64,000 bases of DNA from Aphrocallistes beatrix (Eukaryota > Porifera > Hexactinellida > Sceptrulophora > Aphrocallistidae). Made by a program: the position numbers and the translations under genes. The stretch spans positions 372,001 through 436,000 of the forward strand of contig OY725490.1 in NCBI GenBank assembly GCA_963281255.1, given 5' to 3'. The notes under the pieces are model-generated. The model saw only the letters and a list, made by a program, of their open reading frames with translations. It did no database searches and had not been told where the DNA came from. Numbering within the stretch: position 1 is the first letter of the stretch; each line of letters begins with the position of its first letter. Shown here piece after piece: positions 18,721 to 27,582 of the stretch.

Positions 18721-19471
18721 GATATATATAAATGATTGAATACTGCTATTTTGAGTCTATTACTTGATTATTAACAACAATTAAAGTGTGTTATATACTA
18801 CGATCAATCAATTCGATCATTAAATAACTTTTAACAGGGCTGGGGTTGGTTAACCGATATTTGGTGTCGGTTATTTTAGCTTCCTCCAGGGCGGTTAACC
18901 GGTTAACCAATGTTAATATTAATTAGTATAAATATGGATTTGTCGACTAATATTTAACCTGATATTGAAAAATTTACAATCTTCAGTGGTCTCGAAATAT
19001 ACTATATTGTTAGAAAAATTGTAATAATATTGTAATAACAAGTTTTACAAGTAATATTCATGAATCTTCATTGAAAACAATGAAATTATTCTAAATATTT
19101 ATAAATTAAAGCAGATCGGTTAACCGATCCAGGATTTTCTTAACCGTTAACCGTGATTGACGCGGTTAACCGGTTAACCGAATCCAGCCTTGCTTTTAAC
19201 GACAAGGACTGGCATTGATCAAATTGAGCTTACATTCAGGATAGTTGACTTAAGACTTAATACGAAGTAAATTATATTTATCACGAAACAAAATTTCTGC
19301 TACAATTCTGATTTCATTAATGTAACCATAGACAAATGGCAATCCAGCGTAATTTGTATAAAACAAGAATGCGACGTATTATTTCTCTAATATCCGCAAG
19401 CGCCCACTGGGTAAATCTGCAGACACGCAGTGTCTGCAAGCCGCGCAGCGCAAGCAAGCGAAGCGCGCTTG
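18721..19471 (+). mobile_element. Helitron-like element (5'-truncated) with a nested hAT-like insertion
   Basis: 'aatgattgaatactgctattttgag' to 'aataacttttaac' and, after the insertion, 'cttttaacgacaaggactgg' to 'gcgaagcgcgcttg' follow the complete copy at 56855-57604. A 357-bp hAT-like element (18836-19192) splits it, so the hAT insertion is younger than this copy. Confidence 0.75.
18836..19192. mobile_element. hAT-like non-autonomous element with 8-bp target duplication
   Basis: Begins AGGGCTGGGGTTGGTTAACC and ends GGTTAACCGAATCCAGCCTTG. CTTTTAAC occurs on both sides (18828-18835 and 19193-19200). The uninterrupted Helitron-like copies have a single CTTTTAAC at this place, confirming the target duplication. 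The interior has further GGTTAACC palindromes and no coding capacity. An 8-bp target duplication is typical of the hAT superfamily. Confidence 0.88.
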
Positions 19472-19493
19472 TAACTCAATAAAATAGAATCTG

Positions 19494-19700
19494 TATACTA
19501 ACATATCTCACATATAATGCAACTGTCATAAAAAATGATTACTCATCACTCTGTTATGACGTCATCATTGCGCATCAACAGTGGAACAGACATATTTAGA
19601 AATGCTATCTCCCTTATAATTAACCAATGTGACCCAGGGAGTCTCTGGCGGACACAATGTGTCCGCCAGCCCCGTAGCGCAAGCAAGCGAAGTGCGCTTG
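19494..19700 (+). mobile_element. Second Helitron-like subfamily, 3' portion
   Basis: 'cactctgttatgacgtcatcattgcg' and 'gttatctcccttataattaaccaatgtg' type text leads to the GC-rich end 'ggcggacacaatgtgtccgccagcc...gcgaagtgcgcttg'. It contains a perfect GGCGGACAC/GTGTCCGCC stem. A similar 3' end is at 23764-23893, and the 5' half of the subfamily is at 59708-60080. Confidence 0.6.
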
Positions 19701-19779
19701 AATAAAGAATTCGAAAATTGTACACCCATACAAACCCCTAGACAATCGTTGAAAGCTAGTTTCTAGCATATTTATTAGC

Positions 19780-19925
19780 TTTTCACAAAAGATGGGAAGC
19801 TCTTTTTACGCTAGGAAAATATGTTAATGAACCAGGGATTTTCCGTGCAATAACTGGACTAGTCTCAGCATCCAAAAACAGATTGTCCCAGGTTGTCCAA
19901 AATTATTTTACCGATTTGATATAAA
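19780..19925 (+). pseudogene. Family-A NHL relic (blade 5 to closing strand)
   Basis: One open stretch reads FTKDGKLFLRLGKYVNEPGI then FRAITGLVSASKNRLSQ, matching FTKEGTLFQKLG...GMFSSITGLTLTANHKL of intact genes. The preceding blades are gone. Sister relic at 15968-16085. Confidence 0.65.
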
Positions 19926-19942
19926 ACTAATACAAATAAACA

Positions 19943-20060
19943 TCTTATATATTAAAATCAATGTTTTTTGTTTGTGTAAATCAGTGTTTCTTAACCTTTT
20001 TAGACTTCTGCACTCCTTCAACTTTCGAAATCAAATCTCGCACCACTTTTTATTATAAAG
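19943..20060 (+). mobile_element. Helitron-like 5' end interrupted by a hAT-type terminus
   Basis: TCTTATATATTAAAATCA after an A runs only to about 19982. From there 'CAGTGTTTCTTAACCTTTTT' has the form of a hAT terminal repeat followed by decayed text. I found no matching right end, so the second element is probably truncated. Confidence 0.45.
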
Positions 20061-20118
20061 GTAGCGTCATAACGCCTATTCAATAAAATGCATTGACTTA
20101 TACATTATATGATTTGGG

Positions 20119-20333
20119 CATGCCTAATTTGCGGAACCATCAGGTACCTAATTCCCGGGACGGGACGGGTTAAGATGTCTAATTTCCGGGACGGGTTAAG
20201 ATACCTAATTTCCGGGAAGGGACGGGTTAAGATGCCTGATTTCCGGGACGGGACGGGTTAAGATATCTAATTTCCGGGATGGGACGGGTTAAGATACCTA
20301 ATTTCGGGGACGGGATGCCATCCAGGGCCGGAA
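20119..20333. repeat. Minisatellite, about five 31-bp units
   Basis: After CATGCCTAATTTGCGG, repeats of GGGTTAAGATACCTAATTTC followed by CGGGAnGGGAC occur about five times (the first is 26 bp, the rest 31 bp). It is GC-richer than the surroundings. Related units occur at 5664-5755 and 54668-54768, so this is a dispersed family locally amplified here. Confidence 0.85.
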
Positions 20334-20346
20334 AATAGGTAAATAA

Positions 20347-20741
20347 GTGGAATATGACTGTGTCGGATTACGTTCAACTTTGATGAAGTTGCTCTAACTA
20401 ATTTGATGGCAAATTATGCAATGGAACTTTTTCAATCGATAATTTGCATTTCTCATGAGTCATTCGAGCTATCTCCACTAGCTTATCAGTAACTTAGCTG
20501 TGGAGACATTACGAATGACTCATGAGAAATTTTTTCGCTGAAAACGTTTCCTCCATATGTAGTTTACCACCAGACAAGATGAAGCAATTTCTTGTTAGAC
20601 GTAATCCGATACAATCATACTCACTGACCCAACCAAATCCAATGGTTATAAAAGCAACTAATAAACCCAATATATAATATATAATATTCTCTAACATACC
20701 TCTCACTCTTGTGAAGATTTGGATCAATATTTTCAGGACAA
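20347..20741 (+). promoter_or_regulatory. Palindromic family-B promoter cassette, best-preserved copy
   Basis: Left arm 'gaatatgactgtgtcggatta' (near 20349) pairs with 'gtaatccgatacaatcatac' ending near 20620. Next inward, 'gaagttgctctaactaatttgatggcaaa' pairs with 'tttaccaccagacaagatgaagcaattt'. The octamer-like ATTTGCAT is at 20442-20449. The central hairpin (20449-20530) carries TGAGTCA at 20456-20462 and TGACTCA at 20516-20522, with an inner stem TCTCCACtAGCT/AGCTGTGGAGA. TATAAAAG is at 20647-20654, 95 bp before the ATG. Factor identities (POU, AP-1/bZIP) are inferred from motif form. Confidence 0.75.
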
Positions 20742-21677
20742 ATGGCTGCTCTATTTCCGGAAGGACCACAGATTTCAAGCACCGAGGATGAGTACTCATT
20801 CAGCCATATGACAGCCGAGGCGATAGAAAACGGTGAATCATTTAGTGCTATCGCAATTGATTCTAACACTGGTAAAATATATGTCGTGGATTCTTGTGCA
20901 CGTGTTGTTATTTTCTCTGATACGTTGGAGTTTCTTAAAACATTAATACTCGAGAATATGGTGGAACCATGTGGTATAGTGATCCATAATGACAGTATGT
21001 ACTTGACTGACACAAATTTGAATTATGTGTTCCATTTCAAAGTGACAGGAGACTCTCTCGTTTTCATCGATGAAATTGAAGGAGATGGTCTGGACATTGA
21101 ACTTTATGATGAACCAAGACATCTCGATGTCTCTATCACCGGATATGTCTATGTTGCAGATTGTTATAACGATAAGATTAAAGTTCATGATGAAAATCTA
21201 CACTACATTCGTCACATTTCACATCCATCTATGACTAGACCTATTGACGTTAAGCTGACTCCTGATAAAGTGTATGTCCTCTGCGATTTCAATACTCTCA
21301 GCATTCATGTTTTCTCTCACTTCGGGAATATATTACAGTCACTAATTCTAAGGGAATCCCGCACAGAAGCATGGACCAACTCTTCCTGCTTCTCCATTGA
21401 CAGTAGAGGAAATTTCGTTATCACTGATTCTCTCAGTGATATTCAAATATTTTCAAAGGAAGGTGAACTCATTCATACGTTAGGCTCTCACGAATTAGGA
21501 TTAGAGAGTTTGGGATTCGATCCAAAATTCATTGTTGCTCAAACAGTCAATGGTAAGCTACTTGTTGTCTTGAAAGATAACGATCAAACTTCTAAATCTA
21601 AAGCCCCATCTTTTCAGTGTTGTCTGAATTATTTGGGTATTAGTGCTTGTGTTAAAGTTAGATTCTTTTCCTTGTAA
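20742..21677 (+). CDS. NHL-repeat beta-propeller protein, family B
   Basis: Single exon, 311 residues, start MAALFPEGPQISSTEDEYSFSHM. Blades: GKIYVVDSCARVVIFSDTLEF (about 43-64); GIVIHNDSMYLTDTNLNYVFHFKVTG (about 80-105); GYVYVADCYNDKIKVHDENLHYIRHIS (about 136-162); PIDVKLTPDKVYVLC...IHVFSHFGNILQSL; NFVITDSLSDIQIFSKEGELIHTLG; FIVAQTVNGKLLVVL. The tail to the C-terminus is variable and ends VKVRFFSL. In blade 3 the usual NNR is NDK, a change in the canonical R of the NHL signature. It carries the cleanest palindromic promoter. It is a putative intracellular binding propeller of unknown partner. Confidence 0.88.
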   Translation: MAALFPEGPQISSTEDEYSFSHMTAEAIENGESFSAIAIDSNTGKIYVVDSCARVVIFSDTLEFLKTLILENMVEPCGIVIHNDSMYLTDTNLNYVFHFKVTGDSLVFIDEIEGDGLDIELYDEPRHLDVSITGYVYVADCYNDKIKVHDENLHYIRHISHPSMTRPIDVKLTPDKVYVLCDFNTLSIHVFSHFGNILQSLILRESRTEAWTNSSCFSIDSRGNFVITDSLSDIQIFSKEGELIHTLGSHELGLESLGFDPKFIVAQTVNGKLLVVLKDNDQTSKSKAPSFQCCLNYLGISACVKVRFFSL

Positions 21678-21837
21678 ATAATGAAAGAATGATTCTTTCA
21701 CGTGTAGAAGCTAGTTGTATACTAATGACATTTTAATATTTTGTTTATTTCTCAAATAAACTTGAATAGTTATCTACGTGTCTAGTATTTACTTAGTAGC
21801 AATTCTATTCTCCATAACAGAAAATCGCAATCTTATT

Positions 21838-21910
21838 AGAAAATGTGACTTAGCTTGTGGATTCCGAAGAAAACATGATAACTTCCAGCTTTCCACACAG
21901 GATTTGCACG
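21838..21910 (+). pseudogene. Family-A NHL 5' relic
   Basis: 'aaaatgtgacttagcttgtggattccgaagaaaacatgataacttccag' parallels 'aaaatggcacggcttgcagattccacagaagatgatgactac' (22755), with the ATG replaced by GTG and a stop after one codon. It is the third relic of this kind behind a family-B gene. Confidence 0.55.
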
Positions 21911-22127
21911 TGAAAATCTAAATTTTAAAGCGAGCAAGTACTAAAACACATCCATTCATTTTATATCTATATTTTATTTCTTGGAGCATTTGAATGAGCA
22001 TTGGGCAACCACCCTCTATATGAAACACTGGCTACATCTTTACCCATTTGATAGCCATCTAGCCCTTATGGCTCAAATATTCTACTTCTACAGTTTAACA
22101 AAAAACAATTAACAATTTCTATGATAT

Positions 22128-22184
22128 CCAGGGCCACAGGCAGTGTCTGCAAACTAAGCAGCGCAAGCAAGCGAATCGCACTTG
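22128..22184 (+). mobile_element. Helitron-like 3' terminus fragment
   Basis: 'cacaggcagtgtctgcaaactaagcagcgcaagcaagcgaatcgcacttg' followed by T is a mutated copy of the family's GC-rich 3' end. No body is attached. Confidence 0.6.
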
Positions 22185-22189
22185 TTGTA

Positions 22190-22440
22190 GAGTTTTGAGA
22201 TAGATTCCGAATTTTTGAATGAGCCTTTACGTCCAAAAACGAATTATTTGTTCTGTCTATCAATTGAAAATAGTTATACAGAAATAGAGTATGATCTTGC
22301 CATGTGATTCAGAAATTTTATGATTTAAGTTTTGTATTTAATTTGAAATTTAGACAATACAATGTCCAAACTTATTAACCATATTAACCATTAACTGTCC
22401 ATATTACTGTGTTCTTCATTGATACTTAGAAGCCCTTGAG
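22190..22440 (+). pseudogene. Family-A NHL terminal relic and 3' flank
   Basis: 'gagcctttacgtccaaaaacgaattatttgttctgtctatcaattgaaaat' parallels the LTSNNKLVVLSNN relic at 5555-5590. The following flank ('gtgattcagaaattttatgatttaagttttgtatttaat', 'accattaactgtccatatt') is shared with 1-240 and 5600-5670. Confidence 0.55.
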
Positions 22441-22757
22441 TCTAATCCACTAATTAATGATTAATTTGATTTCGGGTATACAATAGGAATTCATGAATAC
22501 ATAAATCTGTATTTACGTTATCTTGCATCCAATCAAATCATCTTTTACGGATACCTATACTCTTTAACTGTAGTTATGAAATTCTTTATTATGCACTAAT
22601 TCGATACAAATATACTACTCAAATGGACGTTCAATTTTAGAAATTATACTGTATGCTAATAGGATTGTTAATATTCTAGTTTACTTCAAATTAACGGTTA
22701 TAGACATTCTATAGTAATTACAGTCATAACAAATAATCGCTATTCTCTTCAATCAAA
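22441..22757. other. Region upstream of the 22758 NHL gene
   Basis: AT-rich, no gene. No TATAAAAG box or palindromic cassette of the family-B kind is seen, so family A seems to be controlled differently. The bases just before the ATG ('cgctattctcttcaatcaaa') resemble those before 2723 ('cattttcttttctaacca'). Confidence 0.35.
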
Positions 22758-23654
22758 ATGGCACGGCTTGCAGATTCCACAGAAGATGATGACTACCTTT
22801 TCAACCATTTAATAGCCATACAGTCTTATGATACAGTGCCTAAACTTCTCGATTTTCCTCTTTGTGTCACTGCAGATCCACATACTAACAGAATTTATGT
22901 GGTAGATGGGTTGGCGCTATATATGTGTGTATTGATCTACTCAGAATCAGGAGAATTTGTAAATTTGTTCTTAGAAAAAGGTTTACGTTACCCAATAAGT
23001 ATTGCTATCCATCAGGATAATATCTATATAACTCTTTCAGAAACACCCTTTTTGGTTCATTTCAAAGTATTTGCAAATGGTCTCCATCTTATCAGAAGCA
23101 AGGAGGATATGGGATCTAATGTAGACAAGTCTTGCCATGTAAGAAAACTCGCTGTATCCAATAACGGAGATGTCTTTGTTACTGATTTTGGTGAACATAA
23201 TATACAAGTCTTTGATGGAGAACTACACTACAAGCGACAAATCTCTCACTACTCAATGGTAAACCCAATTGATGTTAAGCTGACAGCAGATGAAGTATTC
23301 GTACTTTGTTTCAACTCTCTGCACCCACATCACTGCATTATAGCGTTCAATCAAATGGGGAACAAACTACGCTCCATCATCTTACGTGGATTAGAGTTCT
23401 ACCAATCGGAAAATCCCTTCCCTTTTCCTGTATTCTGCTTGGATAGTATTGGAAACTTTATCATAAGTGATGTCAAAACGAATGAAGTCAAGTTCTTCAC
23501 AAAGGAAGGAACTCTCTTTCAGAAGTTTGGAGAGTTTGGTGAAGATCCAGGAATGTTTAACACTATAGCTGGTTTGACTTTAACAGCCAATCGCAAACTA
23601 GTTGTAGTGTCTATGTGGGGTGAATATAAATTACAAATATTTTCTTATGTTTAA
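22758..23654 (+). CDS. NHL-repeat beta-propeller protein, family A
   Basis: Single exon, 298 residues, ATG at 22758 (MARLADSTEDDDYLFNHLIAI). Blades: RIYVVDGLALYMCVLIYSESG; IAIHQDNIYITLSETPFLVHFKV; KLAVSNNGDVFVTDFGEHNIQVFDGELHYKRQISHYSM; PIDVKLTADEVFVLC...CIIAFNQMGNKLRSII; NFIISDVKTNEVKFFTKEGTLFQKFG; NRKLVVVSMWGEYKLQIFSYV. No frame break, signal peptide or membrane segment. Several ATG-less relics behind family-B genes resemble this gene's 5' end, so it or a sister was repeatedly copied with the B unit. The function is unknown. Confidence 0.86.
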   Translation: MARLADSTEDDDYLFNHLIAIQSYDTVPKLLDFPLCVTADPHTNRIYVVDGLALYMCVLIYSESGEFVNLFLEKGLRYPISIAIHQDNIYITLSETPFLVHFKVFANGLHLIRSKEDMGSNVDKSCHVRKLAVSNNGDVFVTDFGEHNIQVFDGELHYKRQISHYSMVNPIDVKLTADEVFVLCFNSLHPHHCIIAFNQMGNKLRSIILRGLEFYQSENPFPFPVFCLDSIGNFIISDVKTNEVKFFTKEGTLFQKFGEFGEDPGMFNTIAGLTLTANRKLVVVSMWGEYKLQIFSYV

Positions 23655-23699
23655 TTTTGAAATACTCATCCTATTTTCTGTCTTGACACTTCTAGAATT

Positions 23700-23893
23700 A
23701 TTATTATTATTTACGATGTGTTGAATTATCAGGTTAAGTTCTTCACAAAGGAAAGGAACCAATTAAGACAGACATATTCAGAGATGTTATCTCCCTTATA
23801 ATTAATCAATGTGCCGCAAGGCGCCCAAAGGGCGCCTCCAGCGGACACAAAGGTTCCGCCGGCCGCGCAGCACAAGCAAGCGAAGCGCGTTTG
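23700..23893 (+). mobile_element. Second Helitron-like subfamily 3' end next to a family-A scrap
   Basis: 23705-23763 holds 'gaattatcaggttaagttcttcacaaaggaaaggaa' (VKFFTKERN, a family-A blade-5 scrap). From 23764 'gacatattcagagatgttatctcccttataattaatcaatgtg' leads into the GC-rich end '...gcacaagcaagcgaagcgcgtttg' at 23893, like 19580-19700. Confidence 0.55.
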
Positions 23894-24140
23894 TTGCAAT
23901 TATGTATAGTGATTAGAAATGGTGTATGTGGTATAATGTGGCACTGATTGATAATTACAAAAAGTTAAGAATGAATGATTAATTGGAAATTCAATTGTGT
24001 CTAAGTCGAATGCGTATTATTCGAATCTGAACCCGATTAGCTGTATTCCATACCGTTTAGAAGTAATCCTCTTCATGAATAGACCCATTTAGTCCAATTT
24101 GTATGGAAAATAATCAAGTTTTCAAATACTTTGTCCCCTT

Positions 24141-24310
24141 GGTATAGGATCTCCTGCCGACAAGTATAAGTATTTTAGAAAACTCGCAGTATCAATTAAC
24201 GGAGATGTCTTTGTTACCGAATTTGCTAGACATCTTGTCAAAATTCTTGATAAAGATATGAAATACAAGCGACAAATCTCCCACTACTCCATGATACACC
24301 GATCGAGAAG
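24141..24310 (+). pseudogene. Family-A NHL relic (blade 3)
   Basis: 'ggatctcctgccgacaagtataag' through 'gatatgaaatacaagcgacaaatctcccactactccatgatacacc' encodes SPADKYKYFRKLAVSINGDV then FVTEFARHLVKILDKDMKY and KRQISHYSMIHR. That is a blade-3 fragment without the rest of the propeller. Confidence 0.75.
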
Positions 24311-24963
24311 AGAAAGGAACTTCCTTCATTTGGGACTACTTTCTATTGTAATTTATTTTAAATTAACTAATTTCTCCTATCAGAAATATATTTGTAATTT
24401 TGTAAGATAGTCGAAGGAAAATTCTTACAACATGATGGAATTCAGTTATTACGATATCTCAGAGAAAGTTAAATCTGCAATCAAAGAGTTAATATTAGAA
24501 ATATCATGTAAAAGGCGGGGAAAATTCAATGATTATTGTGATAAGATTAATTTAAATCTAAATATTAGAATAAAATTGAATATAAAATTTTTAATAGATT
24601 ATGTGGAATAACAAATATCATTTCTATACTACTATCGTAAAATATGCAAACATGTTTATTCACAGAATACTATTTTAATATTCCACTGGTTAATTTGGGT
24701 ATAATAGGTGTTTAATCAAAACAGTCTACCCTATATATATCCAAAGACTTTACCTTTGGGTGATCATTGGAATCTTTGGAATCAGCGCACTCGTTAATGT
24801 GTTTACTACAATGTCTGCTCAAAATTGTAGATTAAATGCAGATGTAGGCTTTACAGTCAAAGATCGATATTGCAATTTCGTTCTGTTTTTCTTAATCTCT
24901 ATTCGCATTGTTAGGCAAAGTTTCATTATTTGCATTTATTTTCCTAAACAGAAAGAGCAACGT
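24311..24963. other. Region upstream of the 24964 NHL gene
   Basis: No separate gene is convincing. The NHL frame is open from 24760 with an in-frame ATG at 24811, which would add about 51 mostly hydrophobic residues. 'ttttcctaaacag' at 24941-24953 also resembles a splice acceptor, so a 5' intron is an alternative. 'tatatatat' at 24732-24740 is a weak TATA candidate. Confidence 0.35.
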
Positions 24964-25995
24964 ATGGATTTGGAAGAAAAACATAGCAAATATATTTTTG
25001 ACCATTTAACAGCGATATCATCTACTAGTGCATTGTGTGACTATCGGAATTTTATTTGTGTCACTGCTGATCGACACACTGAACATATTTATGTAGTAAA
25101 AGAGGGTCATTACGATAGTATAAAGCTGTTTATCTTCTCAATGTCAGGGACCATTGTGAAAGAATTCATACAAGAAGGTTTACGCTACCCATTAGGAATT
25201 GCATTCCACCAGAACAATCTCTACATAACACTTTTAAACGCACCCTTTTTAGTCCATTTGAAACTAACAGACGACCTCGATCTCAAAAAAATCAAAAGCA
25301 GGGAAGATATTGGATCTGGTTTAAACCACAAGTTTAACAAGTTTGGTCAATTCAGAAGAGTGGCAGTAGCCACTAACGGCGATGTTTTTGTTACAGAACT
25401 TGAGAGAAATCGAATACAAATTCTTGATCGAGACCTAAATTACAAAAGTAAGATCTCTCATTACTCCATCATAAACCCAGTTGACGTGAAGGTGAAAGGA
25501 GATGAAGTATTTATACTAAGTTTCAACCTTCTATACTATCGCTACTGCATTCTGGTATTCAACCAAATGGGACACAAGCTACGCTCCGTCATCTTCCTCG
25601 GATTAAATAAACATGTGTCTAGGTTCCACTGGAAGCATTTCTCGAAATCTCCCTTCCATTATCCTGTATTTTGCTTGGATAGTAATGGCAATTTTATCAT
25701 AAATGATGTTGAAACGGACATAATCAAGTTCTTCACAGAGAAGGGAACTCTTTTTCAGAAGTTCGGAAAGTCTGGTGTAGATCCAGGAATGTTTAGCTCT
25801 ATTACTGGATTGATCTTAACAACCAATCAAAAACTAGTTGTTGTATCCATGATTGGTCAATTTAAATTAGATATTTTCTTATGTTTAATTTTGAATGTCT
25901 ATACTTCTTATTCTATCTTCTGTCCGATGCTTCTGGAAATTTTACTATGTACATGTGGTGAATTGCAGAGTTTGAATATTATAATTAATTGTTGA
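24964..25995 (+). CDS. NHL-repeat beta-propeller protein, family A, with frameshifted C-terminal extension
   Basis: From the ATG at 24964 (MDLEEKHSKYIFDHLTAI) 343 residues; the start aligns with the 4495 gene. Blades: HIYVVKEGHYDSIKLFIFSMSG; IAFHQNNLYITLLNAPFLVHL; RVAVATNGDVFVTELERNRIQILDRDLNYKSKISHYSI; PVDVKVKGDEVFILS; NFIINDVETDIIKFFTEKGTLFQKFG; QKLVVVSMIGQFKLDIF. Homologues end LQIFSYV and stop, but here one base is missing ('ttagatattttcttatg' against 'ttacaaatattttcttatg'). The stop is skipped and about 40 new residues follow (LCLILNVYTSYS...). The last strand is largely kept, so the protein may still fold. Confidence 0.8.
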   Translation: MDLEEKHSKYIFDHLTAISSTSALCDYRNFICVTADRHTEHIYVVKEGHYDSIKLFIFSMSGTIVKEFIQEGLRYPLGIAFHQNNLYITLLNAPFLVHLKLTDDLDLKKIKSREDIGSGLNHKFNKFGQFRRVAVATNGDVFVTELERNRIQILDRDLNYKSKISHYSIINPVDVKVKGDEVFILSFNLLYYRYCILVFNQMGHKLRSVIFLGLNKHVSRFHWKHFSKSPFHYPVFCLDSNGNFIINDVETDIIKFFTEKGTLFQKFGKSGVDPGMFSSITGLILTTNQKLVVVSMIGQFKLDIFLCLILNVYTSYSIFCPMLLEILLCTCGELQSLNIIINC

Positions 25996-26035
25996 CAATT
26001 TTATTGTCCAGTGGGATTATACCAAACTGTATTAA

Positions 26036-26303
26036 GCTAATACTAAATTTCATCAGCTAATTGGGAGCTCAGCTTAATCGAGACATAGTTCTGGGGACCA
26101 AAGTGTCCAGGATTAAGCGGAGTTACCTGTGCAAATATTTTGAATAGCTAAATTTAAAATATATATTAACACATTTAGTTTTAATAATGACTATTATGAG
26201 CACGAAAATATTTGTAGTCGATAGATAGCATTAATTTCACTAGGAGTCAAAAATGAACTTTGAAATATTTAGTCATAAAAATTTTGCTCCAATGAAGGTT
26301 TAA
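26036..26303. repeat. Family-B 3'-flank duplicate (partner 28527-28796) with a small foldback
   Basis: 'gctaatactaaatttcatcagctaattggga' through 'attttgctccaatgaag' is repeated at 28527-28796, where it abuts and slightly overlaps the 3' end of a minus-strand family-B gene. Inside, 'ctcagcttaatcgagacatag...ccaggattaagcggagt' is a small inverted repeat related to the MITE at 7954. Confidence 0.75.
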
Positions 26304-26390
26304 ATATTTGGTATATAATATGGATATCACAAAAAGAAAATGTACTGATAACATTTTGTATCACTTGATATCAAGTTGACGCGTGCGAAA

Positions 26391-27299
26391 TTAGGAATAT
26401 TGTGAGCAAGAATAGATCTGCAAATCAAAATCAAGATTATTAGTCAGAACAACTAATTTGTTATTAGATGTTAAAGCTAGTCCATTCATACTGTTAAGAA
26501 TTCTTAACTTATCATCTTTCTCCCCTAAAGTGTAGAAGAGTTTGCCTTCTTTTGTGAAGAACTTGACCTGCTCAGTCATTGTATCACTAATAATAATATT
26601 TCCAAAAGTGTCCAAACGGAATTTTGAATTAAAAGCATTGTAACCCAATCTGTTTTTTTCAACTTCATGTAATAAAATAGTACGTAGCTTATTTCCCATG
26701 TGAGTGAAAACATGAATACAGTAACATCCATGCAGAATGTTTGAACAGAGCACAAACACTTCATCTGTGCTCAGTTTGATATCACACGGCATCTTCATAG
26801 AGTAGTGGGAGATTCCTCGTTTGTAGCATAGATCTCCATCGAATATTACAACCCTGTTGTGTTTAGGATATGTGACAAAGATATCTCCATAGATAGAGAT
26901 ACAAAGTTGTTTAGGAGAATCGCATTTTATTATACCAGGTGCTTCATCTCTGATGCTACTGGAAAGATGAATACCATCTGATAATGTGAAACGACGTAAA
27001 AGGGGTTTTTGTGCACAGGTCATATAAATGGTATCCTGATAGATCGCAATGCAATAGATATATGAATTAATTTTAATTAAGAGAGAGTTTAAAAGTTCTC
27101 CTGATTGTGAGAAAATATTCACGTGCACACTCCTCTCCTTATCATAAGCCACAAAAATATGGTCAGTGTGCGGATCGATAGCGACACAGCGTGAAATAGG
27201 ATGAAAATCAAATCGAGATCTTGTATAAATATTTGACAAAGCGATTAAATGATCAAAATAGTACTCACTATGTTCATCTGTGTGTTCTACATGCTTCAT
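26391..27299 (-). CDS. NHL-repeat beta-propeller protein, family A (minus strand)
   Basis: Single exon, 302 residues, ATG at 27299 (MKHVEHTDEHSEYYFDHLIAL). Blades: HIFVAYDKERSVHVNIFSQSGELL; IAIYQDTIYMTCAQKPLLRRFTL; LCISIYGDIFVTYPKHNRVVIFDGDLCYKRGISHYSM; PCDIKLSTDEVFVLC...CIHVFTHMGNKLRTILL; NIIISDTMTEQVKFFTKEGKLFYTLG; TSNNKLVVLTNNLDFDLQIYSC. It is a distinct A subtype: relics at 5440 and 22190 resemble it more than the + strand genes. There is no signal or membrane segment. It is the first of a minus-strand series reaching 34.2 kb. The role is unknown. Confidence 0.85.
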   Translation of the reverse strand: MKHVEHTDEHSEYYFDHLIALSNIYTRSRFDFHPISRCVAIDPHTDHIFVAYDKERSVHVNIFSQSGELLNSLLIKINSYIYCIAIYQDTIYMTCAQKPLLRRFTLSDGIHLSSSIRDEAPGIIKCDSPKQLCISIYGDIFVTYPKHNRVVIFDGDLCYKRGISHYSMKMPCDIKLSTDEVFVLCSNILHGCYCIHVFTHMGNKLRTILLHEVEKNRLGYNAFNSKFRLDTFGNIIISDTMTEQVKFFTKEGKLFYTLGEKDDKLRILNSMNGLALTSNNKLVVLTNNLDFDLQIYSCSQYS

Positions 27300-27582
27300 T
27301 TCTTAGACAAAGAAATTTATTGCTATTTTTTAAAGGATAAATACTATAATGATAGTAAATATATTGGAAATGTACATTATTGACTAGAAAGTTAAATAAT
27401 AATTTTGAGTAGCTAATTGGTGTCCCCGTAATAGTAGCATATGTCATAATATTACTGTTTCTAATATTTCAAGTCATTGCAAATCAATATAAGCTAATGA
27501 CCAGCTTATAGTTGAATCTAACTCATCGAATTGTTACTTTATGACAAATGTACTTATGCGGGGCTTCATTTGCCTAAATATA

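Noticed and set aside
20119-20333. CRISPR-like array
   Set aside because: Units are contiguous 31-bp repeats without spacers: a minisatellite.
7225-21677. Bacterial contamination or recent bacterial transfer of the NHL genes
   Set aside because: TATA boxes, AATAAA signals, shared flanks with eukaryotic transposons and head-to-head pairing with spliced plexins place them in the host genome. An ancient transfer cannot be excluded.
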